A stretch of 64,000 bases of DNA, taken from NCBI RefSeq assembly GCF_000255295.1, contig NC_017030.1, positions 7,600,328-7,664,327 of the forward strand, in the 5' to 3' direction. This document shows positions 7,587-18,512 of this stretch, piece by piece; within the stretch, counting starts at the first letter, position 1, and every line of letters begins with the position of its first letter. The translations under genes and the position numbers were made by a program. The notes under the pieces are model-generated. The model had not been told where the DNA came from. It made no database searches and was given only the letters and a program-made list of their open reading frames with translations. The DNA is from Corallococcus coralloides DSM 2259. Lineage in GTDB: Bacteria > Myxococcota > Myxococcia > Myxococcales > Myxococcaceae.

Positions 7587-9467
7587 GTGACGTCGCGCTA
7601 TCGGCTGCTGCAACCGCTGGCCACGGGAGGCATGGCGGAGCTGTTCCTGGGAGTGGCGAAGGGCGCGGAGGGCTTCGAGCGCACCGTGGCCATCAAGCGC
7701 GTGCTGCCGCACCTGGCGCGCGAGCCGGACATCTCCCGGATGTTCGTCTCCGAGGCGCGGCTGGCCATGCTGCTGCAGCACCAGAACATCGTCACCGTGC
7801 ACGACGTGGGGGAGAGCGCGGAAGGGCTCTTCCTGGTGATGGAGCTGGTGGACGGCTGGGACCTGGGCGCGCTGATCCGCGCGGTGACGCGCCAGGGGCT
7901 GCGGATTCCTCCGCACCTGGCGGTGTTCATCGCGAGCCAGGCGCAGGCGGGATTGCAGCACGCGTACCGCCGCCAGCATGACGGCCATCCGGTGGTGACG
8001 GCGCACCGGGACGTGTCCCCGTCCAACCTGCTGGTGTCGCGCGAAGGCGAGGTGAAGGTCACGGACTTCGGCATCGCGCGGCTGGCGGGCCTGTCGCGCA
8101 CGGAGCCCGGGGCCTTCAAGGGCAAGGTGCCGTACGCGGCGCCGGAGGTCCTCCGGGGCGAGCCGGCCACGGCGCTGAGCGACCAGTTCTCGCTGGGCAC
8201 CATCCTCGCGGAGCTGCTCGCGGGGCAGCACCCGTTCGGGTCGGCGGCGGCGGAGCCGATGGCGGTGGCGTACTCCATCCTCAACCGCGCGCCCGCGTCG
8301 CTGCCGGACGTGCCGGCGTCGCTGGCCACGCTGGTGCTGCGCATGCTGTCGCGCGACCCGGCGGCCCGCTTCCCGGAGCCGGAGGACGTGTCGGAGGCGT
8401 TGGCGCGGTGGCTCGCGCAGACGGGGGAGCCCGCGTCGTCGCATGCGCTGGCGACCTTCCTGCGCGGCGTCCGGCTGCCCATGTCCGTGGGAGAGATGGC
8501 GCGGACCGCGCTCGCGGAGGCCCCTGCTTCGACATCGGCGTCGTTCGTGATGTCCGTCGCGCCGCACGAGGGCATGGACACCGGGCGCATCCCGTCCGCG
8601 TCTGGCGCCCGACCGGGCACGCTGGCCTATGGCGGTGGCGCCGCGGCTTCGCCAGCGTGGAAGGCGCCTTTGGCGTCCGTTCCCGTGGCGGCGGAGGAAG
8701 AGGAGCCGTGGAGCCCTCCGGCCGGAGGTGTCTCGCTGTCCGCGTCCGGCGCCGTGGTCCACACCTGTGCCCTGTGCGGCACGGCGCTGGAGTCCCCTGA
8801 CTCGCCCTGTGAGTCCTGCACGCGTGGGCCTTCCGCAGGCGCTCCCGCGATGTCGACTGCCTTGCCCACTCAGGCTCCGGCGAATGGGCCCGCTGGGGCA
8901 TCCACTTCTCGACCGAAGGCGAATGCGGCCTCTACCTCCCGAGCCCGGACGCAGGCGCCCTCCCCCGCCCCGGTGGATGCACCCGCGCTGGCCACCCAAT
9001 CCATCTCGGACGTGGACGATGCGGCGCGAACGAACCGGCCCAGCATCCGTCAGGCGGCGCAGGGTGACCTGGAGCTGGAGGAGCGTGCGCCCCGGGTGGA
9101 GAGCTCGCCTTCGGAGTTCGAGCCCATGACGCCTTCCCGCCCCCGCAGGCGCTGGGGACCGGCGGTGGCGCTGCTCGGCATCGCGGCGGTGCTCGCGGCG
9201 GGCGCGCTGTTCGTGTGGCCCCAGTACGAGGCGCAGGTGCTGCGCGCGCTCGGACTGCCTTCGGCGGTCCTGTCCATCCGCAGCGAGCCCTCCGGCGCCA
9301 CCGTCCTGGTGGACGGCGTGGAGGTGGGCGTGACGCCGCTGGTGATGGACAACGTCTACCCCGCGCGCTCCGTCCCCGTGCAGCTCAAGCTCAAGGGCTA
9401 CCGCGTCTGGACGGGGTCGTTCATGGGCGGCAAGAAGTCGGACGTGGCGGCGGAGCTCAAGCGCTGA
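7587..9467 (+). CDS. Hanks-type Ser/Thr protein kinase with zinc-ribbon, membrane helix and PEGA domain
   Basis: The 626-residue product has an N-terminal kinase domain with a Gly-rich loop (ATGGMAELFLG), Lys37 (VAIKRV), Glu57, catalytic HRDVSPSN (Asp142, Asn147) and DFG at 160-162. All catalytic residues are present, so it should be active. After residue 300 comes a low-complexity Ala/Pro/Ser linker containing a CxxC...CxxC zinc-ribbon-like cluster (CALCG...CESC, about 394-411), a single membrane helix (about 522-545) and a C-terminal PEGA domain (SEPSGATVLVDGVEVGVTPL), which is usually extracytoplasmic. The HRDVSPSN form is common in myxobacterial kinases. The GTG start has CGGAGG upstream. 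It ends 20 bp from convergent sspB. Confidence 0.94.
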   Translation: MTSRYRLLQPLATGGMAELFLGVAKGAEGFERTVAIKRVLPHLAREPDISRMFVSEARLAMLLQHQNIVTVHDVGESAEGLFLVMELVDGWDLGALIRAVTRQGLRIPPHLAVFIASQAQAGLQHAYRRQHDGHPVVTAHRDVSPSNLLVSREGEVKVTDFGIARLAGLSRTEPGAFKGKVPYAAPEVLRGEPATALSDQFSLGTILAELLAGQHPFGSAAAEPMAVAYSILNRAPASLPDVPASLATLVLRMLSRDPAARFPEPEDVSEALARWLAQTGEPASSHALATFLRGVRLPMSVGEMARTALAEAPASTSASFVMSVAPHEGMDTGRIPSASGARPGTLAYGGGAAASPAWKAPLASVPVAAEEEEPWSPPAGGVSLSASGAVVHTCALCGTALESPDSPCESCTRGPSAGAPAMSTALPTQAPANGPAGASTSRPKANAASTSRARTQAPSPAPVDAPALATQSISDVDDAARTNRPSIRQAAQGDLELEERAPRVESSPSEFEPMTPSRPRRRWGPAVALLGIAAVLAAGALFVWPQYEAQVLRALGLPSAVLSIRSEPSGATVLVDGVEVGVTPLVMDNVYPARSVPVQLKLKGYRVWTGSFMGGKKSDVAAELKR

Positions 9468-9487
9468 CGCTCCGCCTTACGCCCGTC

Positions 9488-10030
9488 CTACTTCACCAGC
9501 CGCAGGTGGCCACGGCGCGGCGGCTGCGGCTCGTCCGGGGGGCCCCCCTCGGGCGGCGGCGGAGGCGCCACCTCCGGACGTGACTCCGGCTCGTCGGAGT
9601 GCTCGGCCTGCACCTCGCGCAGGAAGGCGCGGGGCCTCTCCGCGGCCACGGGCACCGGCGCCGGCTGCGGCGGGCGCGCGACGGAGGTCGACGCCACCGG
9701 GGGCTGCTGGAGCAGCTCCGGCGGCATCTCCTCCGGGTACATCCAGAACTCCTTCGTCACGTGACTGGCGATGGCGAACAGCGCAGACCAGGGCACCGCC
9801 ACCGTGAAGCGCGAACCGGAGAAGCTCAGCGTGGTGCGCACGCCCCACTCGCCCACCGTGAGGTCGGGGGGCTCGAAACGGTAGGAGAGGTTGAGGCGCA
9901 GGTGCGCTTCGCCTCGCAGGCTGGCGGGGACGAGCACACCGGGGCGACGCGCGTCCAGGTGGATCATCACCATGCCCTGGTCGAGCGCGGCCAGCAGCCG
10001 CTCCTTCTTGTCGGAAACCTTCTTGTCCAT
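9488..10030 (-). CDS. sspB: SspB-family ClpXP adaptor (stringent starvation protein B)
   Basis: SspB tethers ssrA-tagged proteins to ClpXP. The N-terminal 100 residues fit the family: KKERLLAALDQGMVMIHLDA, a pattern of strands (AHLRLNLSYRF, VRTTLSFSGSRFTVAVPW) and SALFAIAS. The C-terminal third is a Pro/Glu-rich flexible tail ending in RRGHLRLVK, comparable with the flexible tail that ends in a ClpX-binding peptide in known SspB proteins. It lies 36 bp downstream of smpB, which charges tmRNA for the tagging step, so tagging and tag delivery are encoded together. Sequence similarity to E. coli SspB is modest, but context supports the call. Confidence 0.85.
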   Translation of the reverse strand: MDKKVSDKKERLLAALDQGMVMIHLDARRPGVLVPASLRGEAHLRLNLSYRFEPPDLTVGEWGVRTTLSFSGSRFTVAVPWSALFAIASHVTKEFWMYPEEMPPELLQQPPVASTSVARPPQPAPVPVAAERPRAFLREVQAEHSDEPESRPEVAPPPPPEGGPPDEPQPPRRGHLRLVK

Positions 10031-10066
10031 TCCAGCCTGTCCAGCGGGGGAATTGCGGGAGCGCCC

Positions 10067-10552
10067 TCAACGACGGCGCACTTCCCGGTCCATCTCCCGC
10101 TTCGTCTCCCGTTCCTTGATGTCGTGGCGGCGATCTTCGTGCGTCTTGCCGCGGCACAGGCCCAGCTCCACCTTGGCCCGTCCCTTCCTGAAGTACAGCA
10201 CGAGCGGGATGATGGAGTAACCGCGCTCGCGCACCTTCGCCGTCCACCGGTCTATCTCCGCCCGGTGCATCAGCAGCTTCCGGCCCCGGGTGGGAAGGTG
10301 GTCGAAGACGCTGGCCGCCTTGTAGGAGCCGATGTGGGCGTTGAGCAGGAACAGCTCCGTGCCCTTCTGGAGCGCGTAGGCGTCCGACAGGTTGGCCGTT
10401 CCTTCACGCAACGACTTCACCTCGCTCCCCGTGAGCTCCAGCCCGGCCTCTATCTTCTCATCCACCGTGTAGTCGAAGCGCGCACGCCGGTTCTCGGCAA
10501 TGAGCTTCACCCCCGGCTCCGCACCCACACCCTTCGACTTTCCAGCGGCCAT
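10067..10552 (-). CDS. smpB: SsrA-binding protein SmpB
   Basis: SmpB binds tmRNA and is required for trans-translation. The 161-residue product has the full family pattern: ENRRARFDYTVDEKIEAGLEL, TGSEVKSLREG, NLSDAYA, NAHIGSYK, RGRKLLMHR and the C-terminal basic tail (KTHEDRRHDIKERETKREMDR) that enters the mRNA channel. The N-terminal 15 residues are a lysine/glycine extension. It follows panC by 17 bp and precedes sspB. No tmRNA (ssrA) gene was seen in the window. Confidence 0.97.
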   Translation of the reverse strand: MAAGKSKGVGAEPGVKLIAENRRARFDYTVDEKIEAGLELTGSEVKSLREGTANLSDAYALQKGTELFLLNAHIGSYKAASVFDHLPTRGRKLLMHRAEIDRWTAKVRERGYSIIPLVLYFRKGRAKVELGLCRGKTHEDRRHDIKERETKREMDREVRRR

Positions 10553-10569
10553 AACGTGTCCCGGGTCTC

Positions 10570-11424
10570 CTAACCGGCCAGCGGCATGTTGTCGATGAGC
10601 CGCGTGGTGCCCGAGAAGGCCGCCACCAGCATGCGCGCCGTCTGTCCGGGCGCCACCGTGTCCAGGGGTGAAAGGGTCCCGGCGTCCCGAACCTCGACGT
10701 AGTCCTCGCGCAGCCCCGCCGCCTGCAATTCACGGCGGGCGGCCTCCACCAGCGCCCGAGTGTCCCGGGTGCCGGAGGCGAGCAGGGCCTGGGCTGCCCG
10801 GATGCCCTTCGACAGGGCCAGCGCCCGCTGGCGTTCTTCCGCGGACAGATAGGCGTTCCGGCTGCTCATGGCCAGCCCGTCCGCCTCACGGATGGTGGGC
10901 ATGCCGACGATGTCCGCGCCCAGGTGCAGGTCGCGGTTGAGCGTCTTGATGACCTGGAGCTGCTGGTAGTCCTTCTCCCCGAAGAGCGCCACGGCGGGCC
11001 GGAACAGCGCCAACAGCTGCGTGACGATGGTGGCGACGCCCCGGAAGTGGCCGGGACGCCGCTCACCGCACAGCCCCTGGCTGACCTCCGTCACCTCCAC
11101 GTAGGTCTGGTAGCCCGGGGGGTACATCGCCGCGGGCTCGGGCGCGAACACGGCCGTGACGCCCGCGCTCGCGCACTTCGCCAGGTCCCCTTCGAAGTCG
11201 CGCGGGTAGCGCGCCAGGTCCTCGCGGGGACCGAACTGCGTGGGGTTCACGAAGATGGAGGCAGCCACCACGTCCGCGCGCCGGCCGCCCTCCCTCATGA
11301 GCGAGACGTGGCCCTCATGGAGGAAGCCCATGGTGGGAACGAGCGCCAGCGTCTTGCCCTCCTTCTGGAGGGACGCGACCCAGGCCTTCACTTCCGCAAC
11401 GGTGCGCAGGACGTGGGGGGCCAT
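10570..11424 (-). CDS. panC: Pantothenate synthetase (pantoate-beta-alanine ligase)
   Basis: PanC joins pantoate and beta-alanine using ATP. The 284-residue product has the nucleotidyl-transferase HxGH motif in MGFLHEGHVSLM (about 33-44), the NPTQFGPREDLARYPR segment, FGEKDYQQLQVI and MSSRNAYLS (the KMSKS-equivalent loop). Length is normal. The ATG lies 2 bp after the panB stop, with no strong ribosome-binding site of its own, so translation is probably coupled to panB. It is cytosolic. Confidence 0.97.
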   Translation of the reverse strand: MAPHVLRTVAEVKAWVASLQKEGKTLALVPTMGFLHEGHVSLMREGGRRADVVAASIFVNPTQFGPREDLARYPRDFEGDLAKCASAGVTAVFAPEPAAMYPPGYQTYVEVTEVSQGLCGERRPGHFRGVATIVTQLLALFRPAVALFGEKDYQQLQVIKTLNRDLHLGADIVGMPTIREADGLAMSSRNAYLSAEERQRALALSKGIRAAQALLASGTRDTRALVEAARRELQAAGLREDYVEVRDAGTLSPLDTVAPGQTARMLVAAFSGTTRLIDNMPLAG

Positions 11425-11426
11425 GG

Positions 11427-12335
11427 CTAGACCGGGGCCCCGTAGATGCCGCCGACCTTCTCCGCGGGCTCGCCAGCGCCTTCCGCGTCGGGCGCCACCG
11501 GCGTGGGCGTCACCAGCCGGATGCCCTTGGTGGCCTTGAAGCTGTGCTCTTCATCCGGGAAGGTGCCCGCGCGCACTTCGGAGAAGTACGTGTTCGCGGC
11601 CTCGGTGATGTTCCCGTGCAGGTTGGCGAAGCGCTTCACGAACTTCGGCTTGAAGTCCGGGTTCATGCCCAGCAGGTCGTAGCAGACCAGCACCTGGCCA
11701 TCACAGTGCTTGCCCGCGCCGATGCCGATGGTCGGAATCTTGAGGCTCTGGGTGATGGTGCGCGCCAGCTCCAGCGGCACGCCCTCCAGCACCAGCGCGT
11801 AGGCGCCAGCGGCCTCCAGCGCGAGCGCGTCCTCCAGCATGCGGCGCGCGGCGTCCTCGTCGCGGCCCTGCACCACGTAGCCGCCCATCTTGTGCACCGA
11901 CTGCGGCGTGAGGCCCAGGTGGCCCATGACGGGGATGCTGGCGCGGACGATGGCGCGCACGGTGTCGGCGAACTCGGCGCCGCCCTCCAGCTTCACGCTG
12001 CCCACGTTGCCTTCGGACACGAGCCGCCCGGCGTTGCGCACCGCCTCCTGCGGCGACACCTGGTAGCTCATGAACGGCAGGTCGCCCACCACGTGCGCCC
12101 GCTTCGCGCCGCGGGCCACCGCCGCCGAGTGGTAGACCATCTGGTCCATGGTGACGGGCAGCGTGGACTCCTGGCCCTGGATGACCATGCCCAGCGAGTC
12201 ACCGACCAGGAGCACGTCCGCGCCGCCCTCGTCGAGGATGCGCGCGAACGTCGCGTCGTAGGCGGTGACCATGCAGATCTTCTGACCGGACTGCTTCAGG
12301 CGCTTCAGCGTGTGGATGGTGACCTTGTCCTTCAC
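11427..12335 (-). CDS. panB: 3-methyl-2-oxobutanoate hydroxymethyltransferase
   Basis: PanB makes ketopantoate, the first committed step of pantothenate/CoA synthesis. The 302-residue product shows [29 protein letters not shown] (Mg-binding Asp), [12 protein letters not shown] and LVCYDLLGM. The start is GTG, preceded by a near-perfect Shine-Dalgarno AGGAGGTGA (complement at 12339-12347), which fixes it. The C-terminal 35 residues extend slightly past the usual end. It is the first gene of panB-panC-smpB-sspB. Confidence 0.97.
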   Translation of the reverse strand: MKDKVTIHTLKRLKQSGQKICMVTAYDATFARILDEGGADVLLVGDSLGMVIQGQESTLPVTMDQMVYHSAAVARGAKRAHVVGDLPFMSYQVSPQEAVRNAGRLVSEGNVGSVKLEGGAEFADTVRAIVRASIPVMGHLGLTPQSVHKMGGYVVQGRDEDAARRMLEDALALEAAGAYALVLEGVPLELARTITQSLKIPTIGIGAGKHCDGQVLVCYDLLGMNPDFKPKFVKRFANLHGNITEAANTYFSEVRAGTFPDEEHSFKATKGIRLVTPTPVAPDAEGAGEPAEKVGGIYGAPV

Positions 12336-12458
12336 GGTTCACCTCCTGTGGGCAAGACGGGTGGGACAGCCTCGTGGAACGTCAGGCCCCTCGCCGTCCC
12401 CAGGGGGATCGCCGGAGGCCAGGGCTCCACGGGGATGCACTCTAACGCCCTCGGGGCC

Positions 12459-12479
12459 GCGTGGGGGTTTAACCCACGC
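12459..12479 (-). terminator. Candidate intrinsic terminator after the deoxynucleoside kinase
   Basis: Stem GCGTGGG (12459-12465) pairs with CCCACGC (12473-12479) across a 7-base A/T-containing loop, 25 bp beyond the kinase stop. No clear U-tract follows, as is common in very GC-rich genomes. Confidence 0.45.
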
Positions 12480-12504
12480 CAGGCAGCCAGGCGGGCGGCG
12501 GCCG

Positions 12505-13146
12505 TCAGCCCCGGCGGGACCGGGGGGTGTAGTGCTGCACACCGGACTTCGCGTTCGCGATGGTCTTCAGCAGGTCCTCGCGGTCGTCCTCGTTGTGCAC
12601 GAAGTCGATGTCCGACGTGTTCACCACCAGGAGCGGCGTGTCCTGGTAGTGCGCGAAGAAGTCGTTGTACGCGTGCGTGAGCGACTCCAGGTAGCCCGCG
12701 TCGAACTTGCGCTCGAACTCACGGCCGCGCTTCTTGATGCGGTGCAGCAGCACGTCCAGCTGGGCCTGGAGGTAGATGACCAGGTCGGGCTGCGGGACGC
12801 GGGGCCCCAGCGCCTCGAAGACGCGGTCGTAGAGGGCCAGCTCGTCCGAGGCCAGCGTGAGGTTGGCGAAGATGCGGTCCTTCGCGAACAGGTAGTCGCT
12901 CACGGTGACGGAGCGGAACAGGTCCTGCTGGAAGAGCTCCTGCTGCTGGCGGAAGCGCGAGAGCAGGAAGAACACCTGCGTCTGGAACGCGAACTTCTGC
13001 CGGTCCGCGTAGAAGCTGGAGAGGAAGGGATTCTCCTCCACCACCTCCAGAATGCGGCGGCTGCCCAGTCGCTCCGTGAGGAGGTTGGTGAGGCTCGTCT
13101 TGCCCACGCCGATGGGGCCTTCGACGACGATGTAGCGGTGGTCCAT
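12505..13146 (-). CDS. Deoxynucleoside kinase (dGK/dAK/dCK family)
   Basis: These kinases phosphorylate deoxynucleosides for dNTP salvage. The 213-residue product starts MDHRYIVVEGPIGVGKTSL, a Walker A P-loop at residues 9-17, followed by the family EVVEENPFLSSFY segment, FLLSRFRQQQ, SDYLFAKDRIFA (a DR[YS]-like motif) and the LID-like KKRGREFERKFD region. The substrate base cannot be decided from sequence. The frame extends upstream to 13407, but the P-loop sits at the usual distance from the ATG at 13146. It is divergent from the small orphan at 13328. Confidence 0.92.
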   Translation of the reverse strand: MDHRYIVVEGPIGVGKTSLTNLLTERLGSRRILEVVEENPFLSSFYADRQKFAFQTQVFFLLSRFRQQQELFQQDLFRSVTVSDYLFAKDRIFANLTLASDELALYDRVFEALGPRVPQPDLVIYLQAQLDVLLHRIKKRGREFERKFDAGYLESLTHAYNDFFAHYQDTPLLVVNTSDIDFVHNEDDREDLLKTIANAKSGVQHYTPRSRRG

Positions 13147-13327
13147 CGGCCCGAGGCCTCCGCCCCCGGAAAGCCACGCATGAGACACATGCGCGCGCGG
13201 GGGGCGGATAACACAACCATGCCCCCGTGCATCCGGCAATTTTCGCCGGGCCACCCTGCCCTTGCGCCCTCCGAGGTCATCCCCTACGGTGCCCGCGAAC
13301 ACGGACTGCGGGAGCGACGGGCCACAG

Positions 13328-13615
13328 ATGCGCGGCAGGCAGCGGGTGAAGACGGTGGTGGATCTGGTGGAAACGACGGAAGCGGCGCCCGCCGCCCGTC
13401 CGGCCACGGCCCCTCCCGCACCTCCGGTGGACGTGGATCCACTCTATGGCGTGGCCTTGCTGAAGACCGCCTTCGAGCTGAAGCGCCGGCCCGAGGGCTC
13501 CGTGGAGGAGGTCCTCAGCGGCGTGCTCGCGCGCCTGCGCATCAATGAGGACGAGTTCCGCGCGTTCCTCGCCCAGCAGGGTGGGCTCCTGGCCGCGCTG
13601 GGCCAGAAGCGCTGA
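13328..13615 (+). CDS. Small conserved-looking orphan protein
   Basis: The 95-residue product is not a family I recognise. It starts MRGRQRVKTVVDLVETTEAA, has an Ala/Pro-rich linker, then a predicted helical C-terminal half (LYGVALLKTAFELKRRPEG, VEEVLSGVLARLRINEDEFRAFLAQQ). Codon use is GC3-rich and coding-like. An in-frame GTG at 13346 is an alternative start, and the 22-residue upstream extension looks non-coding. It ends 6 bp from convergent rsmA. Confidence 0.65.
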   Translation: MRGRQRVKTVVDLVETTEAAPAARPATAPPAPPVDVDPLYGVALLKTAFELKRRPEGSVEEVLSGVLARLRINEDEFRAFLAQQGGLLAALGQKR

Positions 13616-13621
13616 ACCTCC

Positions 13622-14500
13622 CTACTCCTCTGCGTCCTGTCCTTCTGGCGCGTCCGGAGGCGGCGGCGCCATGGCGGTGACGGGGCCCAGGGCGCGCTCG
13701 ATGGCGGCGAACTCCTCCGGGGCGAGCGTCTCCGCGCGGCGGCCCGGGTCGATGCCCGCCGTCTGGAGCGCGGCGAGCATCACCTCTGGCGGCGCCAGGC
13801 CCTTGTCGGACTTGAGCGAGTTGATCAGCGTCTTGCGGCGCTGCGCGAAGCCGGCCTTCACCAGCCGCGTGAAGCGGGCCTCGTCCACCAGCGGCGCGCG
13901 GGGCGTCTTGAGCCGCGTGAGGCGCAGCACGGCGGAGTCCACCTTCGGGGGCGGATGGAAGCGCCACGCCTCCAGCGTGAGCACGTTCTCCACGTCGAAG
14001 TGCAGGCCGAGCAGCACCGTGAGCAGGCCGTAGTCGCGGTTGCCGGGCTCCGCGGCCAGCCGCACGACGACCTCCTTCTGGAGCGTGAAGACGGCGCGCG
14101 AGATGTGGGCGCGCTGCGCGAGCACCTGGAAGAGGATGGGGCTGGTGAGGTGGTACGGCAGGTTGCCCACGAGCGCGATTTCGTCCGCGCCGGCCACCTG
14201 GGCGAAGTCCACCGTGGCGGCGTTGCCGGGCACCACGCGCACGCCGGGGATGGCCTCCTTCTCCAGCACGGCCACCATGTCGCGGTCGCGCTCCACGGCG
14301 GTGACGCGCGCGCCGGTGGCGGCGAGGAAGCGCGTGAGGTGGCCCAGGCCCGGGCCCAGCTCCACCACGGGTTCGCCCTCGCGAGGCGCGAGCGCGTCCG
14401 CGATCTCCTGGAGCGCGTCCGGGTCCCCGAGGAAGTTCTGTCCCCAGCTGTGCTTGGCCCGCAGGCCGTGGCGCTTGAGGATGTCGCGCGGAGAATCCAC
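13622..14500 (-). CDS. rsmA: 16S rRNA (adenine(1518)-N6/adenine(1519)-N6)-dimethyltransferase
   Basis: RsmA (KsgA) dimethylates two adjacent adenines in helix 45 late in 30S assembly. The 292-residue product has KHSWGQNFLGD near the N terminus, the SAM motif ELGPGLGHLTR and the catalytic NLPYHLTSPI (motif IV), plus the C-terminal QRRKTLINSLK helix region. I chose GTG at 14500 (VDSPRDILKRHGL...), 10 bp after the tsaD stop. A longer frame to 14581 would overlap tsaD by 71 bp. The last 20 residues are Pro/Asp-rich and probably disordered. Confidence 0.95.
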   Translation of the reverse strand: MDSPRDILKRHGLRAKHSWGQNFLGDPDALQEIADALAPREGEPVVELGPGLGHLTRFLAATGARVTAVERDRDMVAVLEKEAIPGVRVVPGNAATVDFAQVAGADEIALVGNLPYHLTSPILFQVLAQRAHISRAVFTLQKEVVVRLAAEPGNRDYGLLTVLLGLHFDVENVLTLEAWRFHPPPKVDSAVLRLTRLKTPRAPLVDEARFTRLVKAGFAQRRKTLINSLKSDKGLAPPEVMLAALQTAGIDPGRRAETLAPEEFAAIERALGPVTAMAPPPPDAPEGQDAEE

Positions 14501-14510
14501 TGTCAGGCCC

Positions 14511-15509
14511 CTACTCCATGCGCCAGGCGGGGTCGGCCGCGAGGCGGAAATCACCGCGCAAGCCGCGGCGCCACGCTTCATACCCCGCGACGGCGATCAT
14601 CGCGCCATTGTCCGTGCACAGCCGCACCGGCGGCAGGAACATGCGCAGGCCCCGCTCCTCCGCGCGCTGCTTGCACAGCGCCCTGAGCCGCGAGTTCGCC
14701 GCCACGCCGCCGCACAGCACCAGCTGGTGGTGGCCCAGCTTCTTCGCCGCGGCGACGAGCTTCTTCGACAGCACGTCCGCCACCGCCTCCTGGAACGACG
14801 CGCACAGGTCGTGGAGGGCCTGGCCCTCCGGCACGCCGTGCTTCTGGACGTGGTGGAGCACGGACGTCTTCAGGCCGGAGAAGGACACGTCCAGGTTGTC
14901 GCCCGGCAGGGCGCGAGGGAAGCGGATGGCCTCCGGGTCGCCCTTCTGCGCCAGCTCGTCGATGGGCTGCCCGCCCGGGTACGGCAGGCCGAGGATGCGC
15001 GCCGTCTTGTCGTAGGCCTCGCCCGCGGCGTCGTCGCGCGTGCGGCCGACGAGGCGGTAGTTCCCGAAGTCGCGGACCTCGTAGAGGCTGGTGTGGCCGC
15101 CGGAGACGACGAGCCCCAGGAACGGCGGCGCGGGCGCGTCCTCCAGCAGGCGGATGGCCAGCAGGTGCCCTTCCAGGTGGTTGGCGCCCACGAAGGGCTT
15201 GCCGGTGGCGAGGCTCAGCCCCTTGGCCACCTGGAGTCCCACGAGCAGCGCGCCGATGAGGCCGGGGCCGGACGTGACGGCGATGAGGTCGATGTCGTCC
15301 AGCGTCTTGTCCGCGCGGGTGAGGGCCTCGTGGACGACGGGCATCACCTGGACGATGTGGTTGCGGCTGGCCAGCTCCGGAACGACGCCGCCCCAGCGGC
15401 GGTGGATGTCCACCTGCGTGGAGACGACGTCCGACAGGGCGCGCCGCCCGTCCTCCACGACGGCGGCGGCGGTTTCATCGCACGAGGTTTCAAGTCCCAG
15501 GACGAGCAC
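14511..15509 (-). CDS. tsaD: tRNA N6-adenosine threonylcarbamoyltransferase TsaD
   Basis: TsaD transfers the threonylcarbamoyl group to A37 of ANN-decoding tRNAs, working with TsaB/C/E, which are not in this window. The 332-residue product has the ASKHA ATPase pattern: GLETSCDETAAAVV at the N terminus, the metal-binding HxEGH in NHLEGHLLA, VSGGHTSLY, GEAYDKTARILGLPYPGG and CGGVAANSRLR. Length is normal. It sits between the receiver-PATAN gene (52 bp upstream) and rsmA. Confidence 0.97.
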   Translation of the reverse strand: MLVLGLETSCDETAAAVVEDGRRALSDVVSTQVDIHRRWGGVVPELASRNHIVQVMPVVHEALTRADKTLDDIDLIAVTSGPGLIGALLVGLQVAKGLSLATGKPFVGANHLEGHLLAIRLLEDAPAPPFLGLVVSGGHTSLYEVRDFGNYRLVGRTRDDAAGEAYDKTARILGLPYPGGQPIDELAQKGDPEAIRFPRALPGDNLDVSFSGLKTSVLHHVQKHGVPEGQALHDLCASFQEAVADVLSKKLVAAAKKLGHHQLVLCGGVAANSRLRALCKQRAEERGLRMFLPPVRLCTDNGAMIAVAGYEAWRRGLRGDFRLAADPAWRME

Positions 15510-15561
15510 GACGACTCCGACAACAAGGGCGGGCAGGAGGCGGACAGGCCGCCTCCCCTGC

Positions 15562-18381
<2,820 letters not shown>

Positions 18382-18423
18382 TCAAGACGGGCGGGACGGC
18401 GGATCCGACGGGGGCGTCCCGTA

Positions 18424-18459
18424 GGGGCAAGCATCGGGTCCGGTTTCCAGGTGTGTCAA
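18424..18459 (-). promoter_or_regulatory. Candidate sigma-70-type promoter of the receiver-PATAN gene
   Basis: On the minus strand a perfect -35 TTGACA (complement at 18454-18459) is followed after 18 bases by GATGCT as a weak -10. It lies 55-90 bp upstream of the GTG at 18369. The -35 match is strong, the -10 poor. Confidence 0.4.
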
Positions 18460-18512
18460 TGGGCGGGACTGTCCGGAAAACCGGCCGGCTCCCTCCCCGG
18501 GGGACAGGCGAG

